Assembly: GCA_003602665.1 (NCBI GenBank)
Contig: QQSG01000003.1
Location: 1-7,123 of the forward strand
Reading direction: 5' to 3'
Length of the DNA: 7,123 nt
Source of the DNA: Candidatus Poseidoniales archaeon
Lineage (GTDB): Archaea; Thermoplasmatota; Poseidoniia; Poseidoniales; Poseidoniaceae
The notes beneath the pieces are model-generated. The model was given only the letters and a program-made list of their open reading frames with translations. It searched no databases and had not been told where the DNA came from. The translations under genes were made by a program, and so were the position numbers. Position 1 is the first letter of the stretch; the number at the start of each line of letters is the position of its first letter. Positions 1 to 6,824 of this stretch are shown in pieces.

Positions 1-225
1 AAGGTCAGTTCAATGCACTTCTACGGCTGGAAGTCCGGTCTCAAGACAGGGATGTACTACCTGCGAACCAAGGCTGCCGCAGATGCGATTCAATTCACAG
101 TTGAGAGCAAGGCGAAGAACGATCCAACCGTCAACGGACTTGCAGAGCGTGCTGAACTAACCAGTATGGAAGAAATCGCTTGCAGCCTTGACAGTCCTGA
201 TGATTGTCTCAGCTGTGGTGCTTGA
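1..225 (+). CDS. Ribonucleoside-diphosphate reductase large subunit, C-terminal part (5' end outside window)
   Basis: This is the 3' end of a class I ribonucleotide reductase alpha subunit, the enzyme that reduces ribonucleotides to deoxyribonucleotides for DNA synthesis. The frame is open from base 1, and 74 residues are visible before a TGA stop. The segment reading SMHFYGWKSGLKTGMYYLRT (residues 4-23 of the fragment) is a highly conserved block near the end of the catalytic barrel. It is followed by AAADAIQFTV, a variable linker, and a tail ending CLSCGA. The two tail cysteines, spaced C-x2-C, are the swinging-arm pair that passes electrons from thioredoxin or glutaredoxin to the active site. 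The block and the CSLD...DDC tail resemble the eukaryotic and Bacteroidetes type of RNR more than the enterobacterial NrdA type, which is a judgement from memory. The C terminus looks intact. It lies 94 bases upstream of hemH on the same strand, and no functional link to heme synthesis is apparent. Confidence 0.93.
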   Translation, partial: KVSSMHFYGWKSGLKTGMYYLRTKAAADAIQFTVESKAKNDPTVNGLAERAELTSMEEIACSLDSPDDCLSCGA

Positions 226-241
226 ATTCACTAATTCTTTC
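224..241 (+). terminator. Possible weak hairpin and pyrimidine tract after the RNR stop codon
   Basis: Directly at the RNR stop codon lies a perfect inverted repeat, GAATT-CACT-AATTC (224-237), followed by the pyrimidine run TTTCTC. A 5-bp AU-rich stem is weak for a bacterial intrinsic terminator. Archaeal terminators depend more on T-rich tracts, and this one is short. Some 3' end of the RNR transcript may lie here, but five-base palindromes occur often by chance. Confidence 0.18.
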
Positions 242-273
242 TCGCTGTACTCCTCCGTGTGAAATTCAACCAA

Positions 274-289
274 TTATGTGCAAACATAA
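274..289. promoter_or_regulatory. 16-bp perfect dyad upstream of hemH (candidate operator)
   Basis: TTATGT-GCAA-ACATAA is a perfect inverted repeat with 6-bp arms and a 4-base centre. It is centred about 38 bp before the hemH start codon, in the only intergenic region of the window. The spacing of arms and centre is typical of sites for dimeric helix-turn-helix regulators. It sits just upstream of the TATA-like TTTACATT. I do not recognise it as the consensus of a known regulator. The GCAA centre is also a GNRA-type loop, so in RNA it could form a small AU-rich hairpin between RNR and hemH. Confidence 0.35.
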
Positions 290-298
290 CTTTACATT
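290..298 (+). promoter_or_regulatory. hemH: Possible TATA-like promoter element for hemH
   Basis: CTTTACATT is centred about 26 bases before the hemH ATG. That is the distance expected for an archaeal TATA box driving a leaderless or nearly leaderless transcript. The hemH start has no convincing Shine-Dalgarno sequence, which fits a leaderless message. The match to a TATA consensus is imperfect, and a bacterial sigma-70 promoter cannot be excluded. If the organism is bacterial this reading fails. Confidence 0.25.
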
Positions 299-319
299 GT
301 GAAGATTGGACAATAAAAC

Positions 320-1348
320 ATGAGCCGTGACGGTATCCTACTGATGAATGTGGGCACGCCTGATGAGCCTACCGTTGATTCGGTGAAAACCTATCTCAGG
401 GAGTTCCTTCTCGATCCAGATGTCATTGATATTCCTGCACCACTACGTCACTTACTCGTACGGGGAATCATCCTCCGAACAAGACCCAAAAAGATTGCAC
501 CTCGGTATGATAGCATTTGGATGGATGGAGGATCTCCGCTCCGCGTATACACGCAGAGAATTTGTGATAAACTTCAGATTCGGATGGAGGATTCTCCATG
601 CATCGTCGGTATGAGGTACGGAAATCCTAGTATTCGTTCTGCGCTCGAAGATCTTCGAAATCAAGGTGTCACCCGTCTTATGCTGGCGCCTTTGTTTCCA
701 CACTATGCACAAGCAACGACTGAATCCTCGATTAAGCATGCCTACAAACAACTCAACGAAATGAATTGGACTCCAGATATTATCGAGTTTGGACACTTTG
801 AGACAGAAGATGAATTCATTGTACCTCTCGCAGAGTCTATACGTCCACATCTCGATACAGACACACACCTCCTTTTCTCGTATCACGGCCTTCCAATCTC
901 CCACGTCAAGCGTATTGATTCATCGAAGAAGCATTGCCAAAAAGTGGAAAACTGTTGCGAAATAGCTTGCGATGCAAATGCGCTGTGCTACGGACGACAT
1001 TGCAGTGAAACAACGTACTCCGTTGTCGAAAAACTCGGCCTTGGTCAAGACCAATGGTCAATGAGTTACCAAAGTCGGCTTGGGCCTGTGAAGTGGCTCG
1101 AACCTTCTACGACTAACAAGGTGAAGGAACTTGTCGAGCGTGGAATAAAGAAAATCGTAGTCGTTGCACCCGCCTTCCTTGCTGATGGGCTCGAAACATT
1201 GGAAGAATTGGATATCGAACTACGTGAAGATTTCATTGAAATGGGTGGGGAAGAGCTTATTGTTGTCAAATGTTTGAACGACAACGATCAATGGATTGAT
1301 GGCCTTGAATCATTGGTGAGAAAGCGCCTCGACGTACATGTCGCTTAG
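320..1348 (+). CDS. hemH: Ferrochelatase HemH with a cysteine-rich internal insert
   Basis: This 342-residue protein inserts Fe2+ into a porphyrin as the last step of heme synthesis. The N terminus carries the family block GILLMNVGTPDEPTVDSV (5-22) and YLREFLLDP (25-33). The catalytic motif SYHGLP lies at 187-192 with the metal-handling His189. The C-terminal FLADGLETLEELDIE (286-300) holds the conserved Glu292; human ferrochelatase has His two residues before this Glu, but here it is Gly290. Between the two active-site motifs is an insert with six cysteines at 206, 212, 213, 217, 223 and 228. This resembles the bacterial class in which cysteines of an internal segment hold a [2Fe-2S] cluster. 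There is no hydrophobic C-terminal anchor, so the protein is probably soluble. With HemF and a HemY-like oxidase next door the substrate should be protoporphyrin IX. It is transcribed apart from the heme operon and converges on it, its stop overlapping the hemY stop by 4 bases. The start is the only sensible ATG before the conserved block. Confidence 0.95.
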   Translation: MSRDGILLMNVGTPDEPTVDSVKTYLREFLLDPDVIDIPAPLRHLLVRGIILRTRPKKIAPRYDSIWMDGGSPLRVYTQRICDKLQIRMEDSPCIVGMRYGNPSIRSALEDLRNQGVTRLMLAPLFPHYAQATTESSIKHAYKQLNEMNWTPDIIEFGHFETEDEFIVPLAESIRPHLDTDTHLLFSYHGLPISHVKRIDSSKKHCQKVENCCEIACDANALCYGRHCSETTYSVVEKLGLGQDQWSMSYQSRLGPVKWLEPSTTNKVKELVERGIKKIVVVAPAFLADGLETLEELDIELREDFIEMGGEELIVVKCLNDNDQWIDGLESLVRKRLDVHVA

Positions 1349-2613
1349 AATAGTTCGGCGATTCGTTCTGCTTCTGCCACAACGTGAGTCACAGAAACAC
1401 CACTGTAAAACCAACCTGCTCTGGTGAAGTTTCGTTCAGTTTTGATTAACTTCGACATATACCCTGGACTGTAACTCGGTATCTTGCGTTGTCCGATCTT
1501 TTTGTACAACGCCGGTTCTTTGTTGGATAAAATTTGTTTGAGACTACTGCGGATTTTGGAATCATCCCCATCTCGGCTACTTGGTGCCATAACTCTGAAC
1601 AACCGATGACCTGCAGGTGCTCTTGGAGATGAATGAACATCGCTCTCATGAAGAATTCCACTCACTGGAATATCTTGATCGGGAATCAGTGTTCCATAAC
1701 CTGCTGGAACATTGGCTATATCTTCTGATGCGTAGCCAACAGCATAAACATCCAATTCCGTGTATTGTTCAATTGTCCTTGCAAGTGGAGCACACCAGAT
1801 GACTGAATCAATGGGTACATTCCTTTCAAGAGCGACTTGTTCAGGGCTCTCGTATTGTTGCTGATAATGAATCTGAACATTACTCAACTGCTTGAGTCGG
1901 TCAAGGAGCGCGTCAATCAGTGTTTGCATGCCACCTTCAAACGAGGCAATCGATCCTTTCGTTGGAGTAAAGAGTGGATATGTTTGTTTCATCATCTTCT
2001 TTATTTTTGACCACTTGATTGGAGGTTCTTCACCAAACTTTGTCATAGATGGCATGAGGAAATCGGCGTCAACATTGTGTGAGGCATCGTTTACAATTCC
2101 AAATGTCATCGCATCAGCAACAGACTGATTTGGAATGATTTCTCCGATGGATTTGCCACCGCTTCTTGCTGAGCGTATTGAGCGAAACATGCGAACCGGG
2201 CCCATTTTGAGGGCAGTCAGGAGTGAAAGTTTTGATTTTTTCTTGTTTAGAAATAGCCAACGAGAAGTGGCTCGGGGGTTTGATTGAGAGAAAACGTCAC
2301 CAAGGTCAAGATCACTTGCAAGTCTCCAAAATGAGGGATGTGGTCTTGCTGCATTGACTGCAACATCGCACATCCATTCACCTTCCGACCAGGTTTCTAT
2401 CGTCCCACCGCAACGTTCCGTTTTCTCCAATATTTCGATTTCAATGTCCGGTCTTTTGGTTGCAATTCTGAAGGCAATTGATAGTCCAGAAAGCCCGGCT
2501 CCAACAATAGCCAGTTTCGTTGATTTCGAGAGTTTTGGTCCAACGAGGAGGGGCCGTCGAAGTTCATCGCCGTAACGTACCCAGTCCTCAACGGTGTACA
2601 ATGAATCACACAC
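1345..2613 (-). CDS. hemY: Protoporphyrinogen oxidase-like FAD flavoprotein (HemY/PPOX family)
   Basis: This protein of up to 422 residues probably oxidises protoporphyrinogen IX to protoporphyrin IX, using FAD and oxygen. The FAD-binding fold begins with AIVGAGLSGLSIAFRI (G38-x-G40-x2-G43), then ILEKTERCGGTIETW, where Glu63 would bind ribose and GG69-70 is the usual pair. PPOX-like features further on are SVADAMTFGIVNDASHNVDA (164-183), FEGGMQTLIDAL (225-236) and KIPSYSPGYMSKL (377-389). The C terminus, GWFYSGVSVTHVVAEAERIA, lacks the usual PPOX GNxxxGVG ending and stops early. About 32 residues precede the FAD motif, more than usual. The GTG at 2613 overlaps hemF by 8 bases. An in-frame TTG at 2599-2601, nine bases after AGGTG (2611-2615), is an alternative start giving 418 residues. 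Position after hemF and opposite hemH supports the PPOX role. Other amine-oxidase-like flavoproteins are possible, since the family is broad. Confidence 0.8.
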   Translation of the reverse strand: MCDSLYTVEDWVRYGDELRRPLLVGPKLSKSTKLAIVGAGLSGLSIAFRIATKRPDIEIEILEKTERCGGTIETWSEGEWMCDVAVNAARPHPSFWRLASDLDLGDVFSQSNPRATSRWLFLNKKKSKLSLLTALKMGPVRMFRSIRSARSGGKSIGEIIPNQSVADAMTFGIVNDASHNVDADFLMPSMTKFGEEPPIKWSKIKKMMKQTYPLFTPTKGSIASFEGGMQTLIDALLDRLKQLSNVQIHYQQQYESPEQVALERNVPIDSVIWCAPLARTIEQYTELDVYAVGYASEDIANVPAGYGTLIPDQDIPVSGILHESDVHSSPRAPAGHRLFRVMAPSSRDGDDSKIRSSLKQILSNKEPALYKKIGQRKIPSYSPGYMSKLIKTERNFTRAGWFYSGVSVTHVVAEAERIAELF

Positions 2614-3517
2614 CTAGCCAATTGACGGGTTTCTGGAGGACTTTGAGCAATCGTTCCTCCTCAGTACCGACCTCAACTTCATGGCAATATTCCCATCTTG
2701 CAGTCAGTGGCAAAGACATCAGGATACTTTCTATTCGCCCATTCGTTGTTAGCCCGAACTTTGTTCCACGATCGTAAACAAGATTGAACTCGACATAGCG
2801 CCCGCGACGAAGTTGTTGCCATGCTTTCTGATTCGATGTGTAAGGCATGTCCTTTCTTCGTTCAATTATTGGAAGATAAGCAGAAAGAAATTGACTCGCA
2901 CAATCGTGTACAAAGTCAAAGCATTCCTGTTTGCTTGAGCCTCGTATATCGTCAAAGAAAAGGCCACCTACTCCACGACCTTCATTGCGATGAGGAATAT
3001 GGAAGTAGGTGTCACACCACTCTTTGAAGTGCTTGTAATCTGCTATCGGATGCCGGTCACATGCATCTTTGTGGACCTTGTGAAAGTGAACTGCATCCTC
3101 TTCGAAGAGGTAGGAAGGTGTCAAATCAGCGCCTCCGCCGAACCACCAACTTCCTTCGATTTCTCCATTTCCACGCTCAAAATATCGATAATTTGCGTGA
3201 ACTGTCGGAGCCATCGGGTTATTTGGATGGAGGACGAGACTAATCCCTGTAGCAAAAAAATCCAGATCTTTTCCTTCAAGTTGATGTCCACCACCCATCT
3301 TTTCAGCTGCTTCCGGACGTAATGTTCCATAGACCACACTGACGTTGACTCCTGCTTTCTCGAAGACGTTTCCTTCAGAGAAAACCCGGCTTCGGCCACC
3401 GCCTCCTTCTTCACGAGTCCACTCATCTTCTCTGTACTCACTCTCGTCGATGGATGAGATGGCTTCGCAGATGGTATCTTGGAGTGCGTGGACCATCTCC
3501 ACCATCTTTTCTCGCAT
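2606..3517 (-). CDS. hemF: Oxygen-dependent coproporphyrinogen III oxidase HemF
   Basis: HemF decarboxylates two propionates of coproporphyrinogen III to vinyl groups, giving protoporphyrinogen IX with O2 as oxidant. From the ATG chosen here it has 303 residues, close to the roughly 300 of E. coli HemF. Family motifs run throughout, numbered from this ATG: GGGGRSRVF (38-46), PMAPTVHANYRYFE (101-114), WWFGGGADLTPSY (124-136), GRGVGGLFFDD (180-190), and the signature from RRGRYVEFNLVYDRG into KFGL and GRIESILMSLP (237-270). No key block is missing. An in-frame GTG at 3524-3526 would add three residues and overlap hemE by 8 bases. The ATG at 3515-3517 is preferred because AGGTGA lies 5 bases upstream of it. 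The gene starts one base after the hemE stop, so translation is probably coupled. The O2-dependent enzyme, rather than the radical-SAM HemN, points to an aerobic host. Confidence 0.97.
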   Translation of the reverse strand: MREKMVEMVHALQDTICEAISSIDESEYREDEWTREEGGGGRSRVFSEGNVFEKAGVNVSVVYGTLRPEAAEKMGGGHQLEGKDLDFFATGISLVLHPNNPMAPTVHANYRYFERGNGEIEGSWWFGGGADLTPSYLFEEDAVHFHKVHKDACDRHPIADYKHFKEWCDTYFHIPHRNEGRGVGGLFFDDIRGSSKQECFDFVHDCASQFLSAYLPIIERRKDMPYTSNQKAWQQLRRGRYVEFNLVYDRGTKFGLTTNGRIESILMSLPLTARWEYCHEVEVGTEEERLLKVLQKPVNWLGV

Positions 3518-3518
3518 C

Positions 3519-4550
3519 TCATTCACCTGTGACTGTACGCAACACTGCTTCTACGCAATCGATTTGAGCACCTGGTGAAAAACCATGCCCCAAATTGAAA
3601 ATATGCCCGGGTTCGGTCCCAGCATTCTGTAGTACGTGTTTTGCAGCTTCTTGTGCAGCTTCAGGAGACCCATGCATTCGTGATGGGTCGAGATTACCTT
3701 GGAAGGCAAATTCTGAACCAAACTCAGCACGATTCACTTTGAGATTATCTCTCCAATCTAGGGATACTGCATTGATGTCGAGGGTCCGGATTTCATGATG
3801 CAAATGCGAACTTCCCTTCGCATAATGGATGAGTGGAACTTGGCGCTTTGCTTTGCTTCGAAACACTTCGATGGCTCGTTCAGTAGCAGGCTTTGCATAT
3901 TTGCGATAGTCGCTTTCAGAAAGCAATCCAGCCCATGTGTCGAACATCTGTACTGCATCTGCACCCCCATGATTCACTTGGTCAGCCAACAGATCACCAA
4001 CGGCATCAGCAACACTGAGCAATACTCGCATAGCATCTTCTTGATTTGAGTACACCTTGGCTCGAGTCGAATGGAACTCTTTGTCACCAGTTCCTCCTGC
4101 CATGAGGTACATTGAGGTCGTCCACGGACACCCAACAAATCCTAAACGGGCAATTTCAGAATTCTCTTCACCAATGGCTCGCAACCCATCTGCCGCCCAA
4201 GGCGCATGCTGACGGGCAGAAAATCTAGACCAATCATCAACATCCTCAAATGAGAATGGATCGATACGTATCCCGCCGCCATATTCAACCTCGTATCCAA
4301 GGGCAGGAAGTGGGGTAAGAATGTCACTGAAAATGATAGCGGCATCAATGGATTTGTATCGATGAATGGGTTGCATTGTAATGGTTGTACAAAGATCGAT
4401 GTCCATGCATCGCTCCCAAAATGAGTGTTCAGCAGCAAGCGCTCTGTATTCTGGAAGATGACGACCCGCTTGGCGCATGAACCATACCGGCGTACGGTCA
4501 ACTGGTTCCAAATTCAGGGCCGAAACGATTCGTTGTTTACCGTTCATCAT
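3519..4550 (-). CDS. hemE: Uroporphyrinogen decarboxylase HemE
   Basis: HemE removes the four acetate carboxyls of uroporphyrinogen III to give coproporphyrinogen III, committing the intermediate to heme rather than siroheme or cobalamin. The protein has 343 residues, normal for the family. Visible motifs, numbered from the ATG at 4550, are PVWFMRQAGRHLPEYR (22-37), the first UROD signature with substrate-binding arginines, and FSDIL (74-78), whose Asp76 corresponds to the catalytic aspartate. They are followed by GFVGCPWTTSMYL (137-149), MFDTWAG (202-208), FQGNLDP (283-289) and NLGHGFSPG (319-327), with the conserved late histidine at 322. The ATG at 4550 overlaps the hemL stop in an ATGA arrangement. 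The adjacent ATG at 4547 is equally possible, while a TTG at 4556 is unlikely. No strong Shine-Dalgarno sequence is seen, so it probably relies on translational coupling with hemL. Confidence 0.97.
   Translation of the reverse strand: MMNGKQRIVSALNLEPVDRTPVWFMRQAGRHLPEYRALAAEHSFWERCMDIDLCTTITMQPIHRYKSIDAAIIFSDILTPLPALGYEVEYGGGIRIDPFSFEDVDDWSRFSARQHAPWAADGLRAIGEENSEIARLGFVGCPWTTSMYLMAGGTGDKEFHSTRAKVYSNQEDAMRVLLSVADAVGDLLADQVNHGGADAVQMFDTWAGLLSESDYRKYAKPATERAIEVFRSKAKRQVPLIHYAKGSSHLHHEIRTLDINAVSLDWRDNLKVNRAEFGSEFAFQGNLDPSRMHGSPEAAQEAAKHVLQNAGTEPGHIFNLGHGFSPGAQIDCVEAVLRTVTGE
3523..3528 (-). promoter_or_regulatory. hemF: Shine-Dalgarno sequence of hemF inside the end of hemE
   Basis: On the minus strand AGGTGA matches the anti-Shine-Dalgarno end of 16S rRNA and sits 5 bases before the ATG at 3517. 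It is made of the last sense codons of hemE. It decides the start in favour of this ATG over the GTG at 3526, which lies within the motif itself. Confidence 0.6.
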
Positions 4551-5839
4551 GACCAATCCAAATTTGACAGGGAATCATCGAGGGCTTCAACAAAACCAAG
4601 GATATGCGGCTTCTTGTGAGATGTGGAGAGGAATCCTATCTCATATGCAGACGGTGCAAGCATGTATCCACGTTCGAGTAATTCTCGGTGGACGTCCGCA
4701 TATAGTTTTCCAGCATCCTTTGGAATGTGATCAGCGCGCATTGCAGGGTCTGCTTTTCCAGGTGAAAACCAAAACAAACTTTCCATACGGACCAACCGCA
4801 TTGGATAGCCGTGTCTTTCCAAAACCAAACCGATGCGTTCTTCCATGAATGCTCCTAGTTCTTCCAAGTAATCATACGCTTCTTCGTCAAGAAGGTCGAG
4901 CGTCTTCGCACCTGCAGCCATCGCAAGCGGGTTTCCAGAGAGAGTGCCTGCCTGATAAACGGGACCGAGTGGTGATAACTGTTGCATAATTTCATCTCGC
5001 GCACCGTATGCACCGACTGGAAGGCCTCCTCCAATGACCTTTCCAAGCGCAGTGATGTCAGGCGTGACTCCACAAATGTCAGAATAACTCCCATGCTTGA
5101 AACGGAATCCGCTAATGACTTCATCAAAGATCAGCAGTGCATCGTTATCATCACACAATGAACGGAGTCGAGAAAGGAATTCATTTCGCTGAACAAGAAG
5201 GCCATTGTTCGCAGGGAGAGGTTCGATGACGATTGCAGCGATCTCGTTGCCATGTTCACGGAACAAAAATTCCACAGCTTCGATGTCATCAAGTGGACAA
5301 ATCAACGTGGTTGCGACTGTGTCGTTTGGAATACCAGGGCTACTCGCAATTCCAAAGGTTGCAAGACCACTGCCTGATGAGACCATCAGCGAATCGACGT
5401 GGCCATGATAACAGCCCTCAAATTTGACCAACAAGTCACGTCCAGTATAGCCTCGTGCAAGTCGAACAGCACTCATCACCGCTTCGGTTCCAGAGGATAC
5501 AAATCGAACTTTATCCATGTGTTTGAATCGCTTTTTGACCTTCTTTGCCAATTCAATTTCGCCAAGATGTGGTGCTCCAAATGAAGTTCCGTTAAGCATT
5601 TTTTCGTGTACTGCTCCAATGATTTCTGGGTGAGAATGCCCATGAATCAATGGCCCCCAAGATTGGACAAAATCAACCAAAACATTCCCATCAATATCTG
5701 TGACATGAGCGCCAGATGCTTTGTCGAAATAGATTGGATTGCCATGAACCGATTTGAAGGCACGAACAGGTGAGTTGACGCCTCCAACAAGGTGCTCGAT
5801 TGCAACACTGTGCATGTTGTCAGATTTTGTTCGATCCAT
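4547..5839 (-). CDS. hemL: Glutamate-1-semialdehyde 2,1-aminomutase HemL
   Basis: HemL is a PLP enzyme that isomerises glutamate-1-semialdehyde to 5-aminolevulinate, the second step of the C5 pathway from glutamyl-tRNA. The 430-residue length is typical. Near the N terminus is GGVNSPVRAF (19-28), a hallmark of HemL. SSGTEA (115-120) binds the PLP phosphate, EGCYHGH lies at 141-147, and LIFDEVISGFR (236-246) holds the PLP-pyridine aspartate 239. Lys267 in ALGKVIGGGLPVGAYG is the Schiff-base lysine, and AGTLSGNPLAMAAG (297-310) follows. These motifs separate it from ordinary class III aminotransferases. Its presence implies that 5-aminolevulinate comes from glutamyl-tRNA through HemA, which is not in the window. 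The ATG lies 9 bases after the hemB stop, with only a weak GAGATGAG stretch before it. Its last codons overlap the start of hemE. Confidence 0.97.
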   Translation of the reverse strand: MDRTKSDNMHSVAIEHLVGGVNSPVRAFKSVHGNPIYFDKASGAHVTDIDGNVLVDFVQSWGPLIHGHSHPEIIGAVHEKMLNGTSFGAPHLGEIELAKKVKKRFKHMDKVRFVSSGTEAVMSAVRLARGYTGRDLLVKFEGCYHGHVDSLMVSSGSGLATFGIASSPGIPNDTVATTLICPLDDIEAVEFLFREHGNEIAAIVIEPLPANNGLLVQRNEFLSRLRSLCDDNDALLIFDEVISGFRFKHGSYSDICGVTPDITALGKVIGGGLPVGAYGARDEIMQQLSPLGPVYQAGTLSGNPLAMAAGAKTLDLLDEEAYDYLEELGAFMEERIGLVLERHGYPMRLVRMESLFWFSPGKADPAMRADHIPKDAGKLYADVHRELLERGYMLAPSAYEIGFLSTSHKKPHILGFVEALDDSLSNLDWS

Positions 5840-5848
5840 GGTCTCATC

Positions 5849-6823
5849 TCACAGCAACCAAGCATTCCGCGCAATCTCGCGTGCGTGGTAGGTTACAACG
5901 ACGTCAGCACCCGCTCTCTTGAATGATGTCATTATTTCACAGACGACATTCTTTCGAGATTCAAGGTCTGTTGCACTGTTCATGACCATCGAGTATTCGC
6001 CACTGACATTGTAAACAGCGACCGGTCTGTGCACCGAATCGGCGACCTTGCGCAAGACGTCCAAATAGGGTAATCCTGGTTTGACCATGATGATATCAGC
6101 ACCTTCTTCTTCGTCGAGTTTTGCTTCCAACATAGCCTCCCCATAGCCTGAGTTGATATTCATTTGGTGGGTTGAACGGTCACCGAATTCTGGACTTGAG
6201 TCTGCGGCGTGACGAAACGGTCCGTAGAATGAGGAAGCGTATTTGACAGAATAGGATAGAACTCCAGTGCTGGTATGGTTTGCTGATTCGAGGGCATTTC
6301 GTATGGCTGAGACTCGCCCATCCATCATATCGGATGCACAGACATAGTCTGCTCCAGCTTCAGCATGTGAGACCGCAATCTCACACAGCCGTTCAACGGA
6401 TGCATCATTCACAATGTGGTCATGTTCGACCAAACCACAGTGGCCATGATTCGTCGCCGTACACAAGCAAACATCGGTCATGATGACAATCGAATCTCCA
6501 AATTCAGCTCTAATTTGCTTGATCGATTGGTGCAAATGGGACGTTGAATCGGATGCTTTTGTTGCGTGTTCATCTTTCTCAGAGTGGTCCACTACTCCAA
6601 ATAGCATGATAGCATGAATGCCGTTTTCTGCATCCTTTCGAATTGTTTCAAGTAAGACATCAACCGACTGCTGGTGAATGCCTTTCATCCCGGTTATAGG
6701 CGTGTCAACACTCGAACCTTGAACAACAAAGTGAGGTTGAACGAGAGACTTCAATGAGAAGTCACCAAACAAGAGTTCCCTACGTGCTTCTGTCCAGCGA
6801 TTGATGCGCGGCCTTGTCTTCAT
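5849..6823 (-). CDS. hemB: Porphobilinogen synthase (5-aminolevulinate dehydratase) HemB
   Basis: HemB condenses two 5-aminolevulinates into porphobilinogen. The protein has 324 residues, the normal length. The N terminus has the family's RPRINRW (4-10). The zinc site is complete: TDVCLCTATNHGHCG gives Cys119, Cys121 and Cys129 in the C-x-C-x7-C spacing of zinc-dependent enzymes. In many relatives the second cysteine is followed by Glu-Tyr, here by Thr-Ala. Asp-rich versions of this site mark magnesium or potassium types, so this one is predicted to need zinc. The two active-site lysines are Lys194 in SYSVKYASSFYGPFRHA and Lys248 in IIMVKPGLPYLDV, the latter being the Schiff-base lysine that binds the P-side substrate. 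SDMMDGRVSAIR (164-175) is also conserved. The ATG follows the hemD stop by a single base and has a good Shine-Dalgarno sequence, so this start is well supported. Confidence 0.97.
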   Translation of the reverse strand: MKTRPRINRWTEARRELLFGDFSLKSLVQPHFVVQGSSVDTPITGMKGIHQQSVDVLLETIRKDAENGIHAIMLFGVVDHSEKDEHATKASDSTSHLHQSIKQIRAEFGDSIVIMTDVCLCTATNHGHCGLVEHDHIVNDASVERLCEIAVSHAEAGADYVCASDMMDGRVSAIRNALESANHTSTGVLSYSVKYASSFYGPFRHAADSSPEFGDRSTHQMNINSGYGEAMLEAKLDEEEGADIIMVKPGLPYLDVLRKVADSVHRPVAVYNVSGEYSMVMNSATDLESRKNVVCEIMTSFKRAGADVVVTYHAREIARNAWLL

Positions 6824-6824
6824 G

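Noticed and set aside
274..297. Intrinsic terminator formed by the TTATGT/ACATAA hairpin with a following T run
   Set aside because: The stem has only one G-C pair and just three T residues follow. A DNA operator reading fits better, though transcript-end mapping could reverse this.
452..904. 150-codon open frame on the minus strand inside hemH
   Set aside because: It lies wholly antisense to a clear ferrochelatase with conserved motifs. Its translation shows no recognisable family or domain, so it is a shadow frame.
3121..3522. 133-codon open frame on the minus strand inside hemF
   Set aside because: It is a shifted frame of hemF, whose own frame carries all the family motifs. The alternative translation has no recognisable motif.
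4142..4501. 119-codon minus-strand frame inside hemE
   Set aside because: It is an alternative frame of hemE, with no motif and no start signal of its own.
4477..4848. 123-codon plus-strand frame across the hemL/hemE junction
   Set aside because: It is antisense to two well-supported genes, and its predicted protein shows no domain or composition typical of a real gene.
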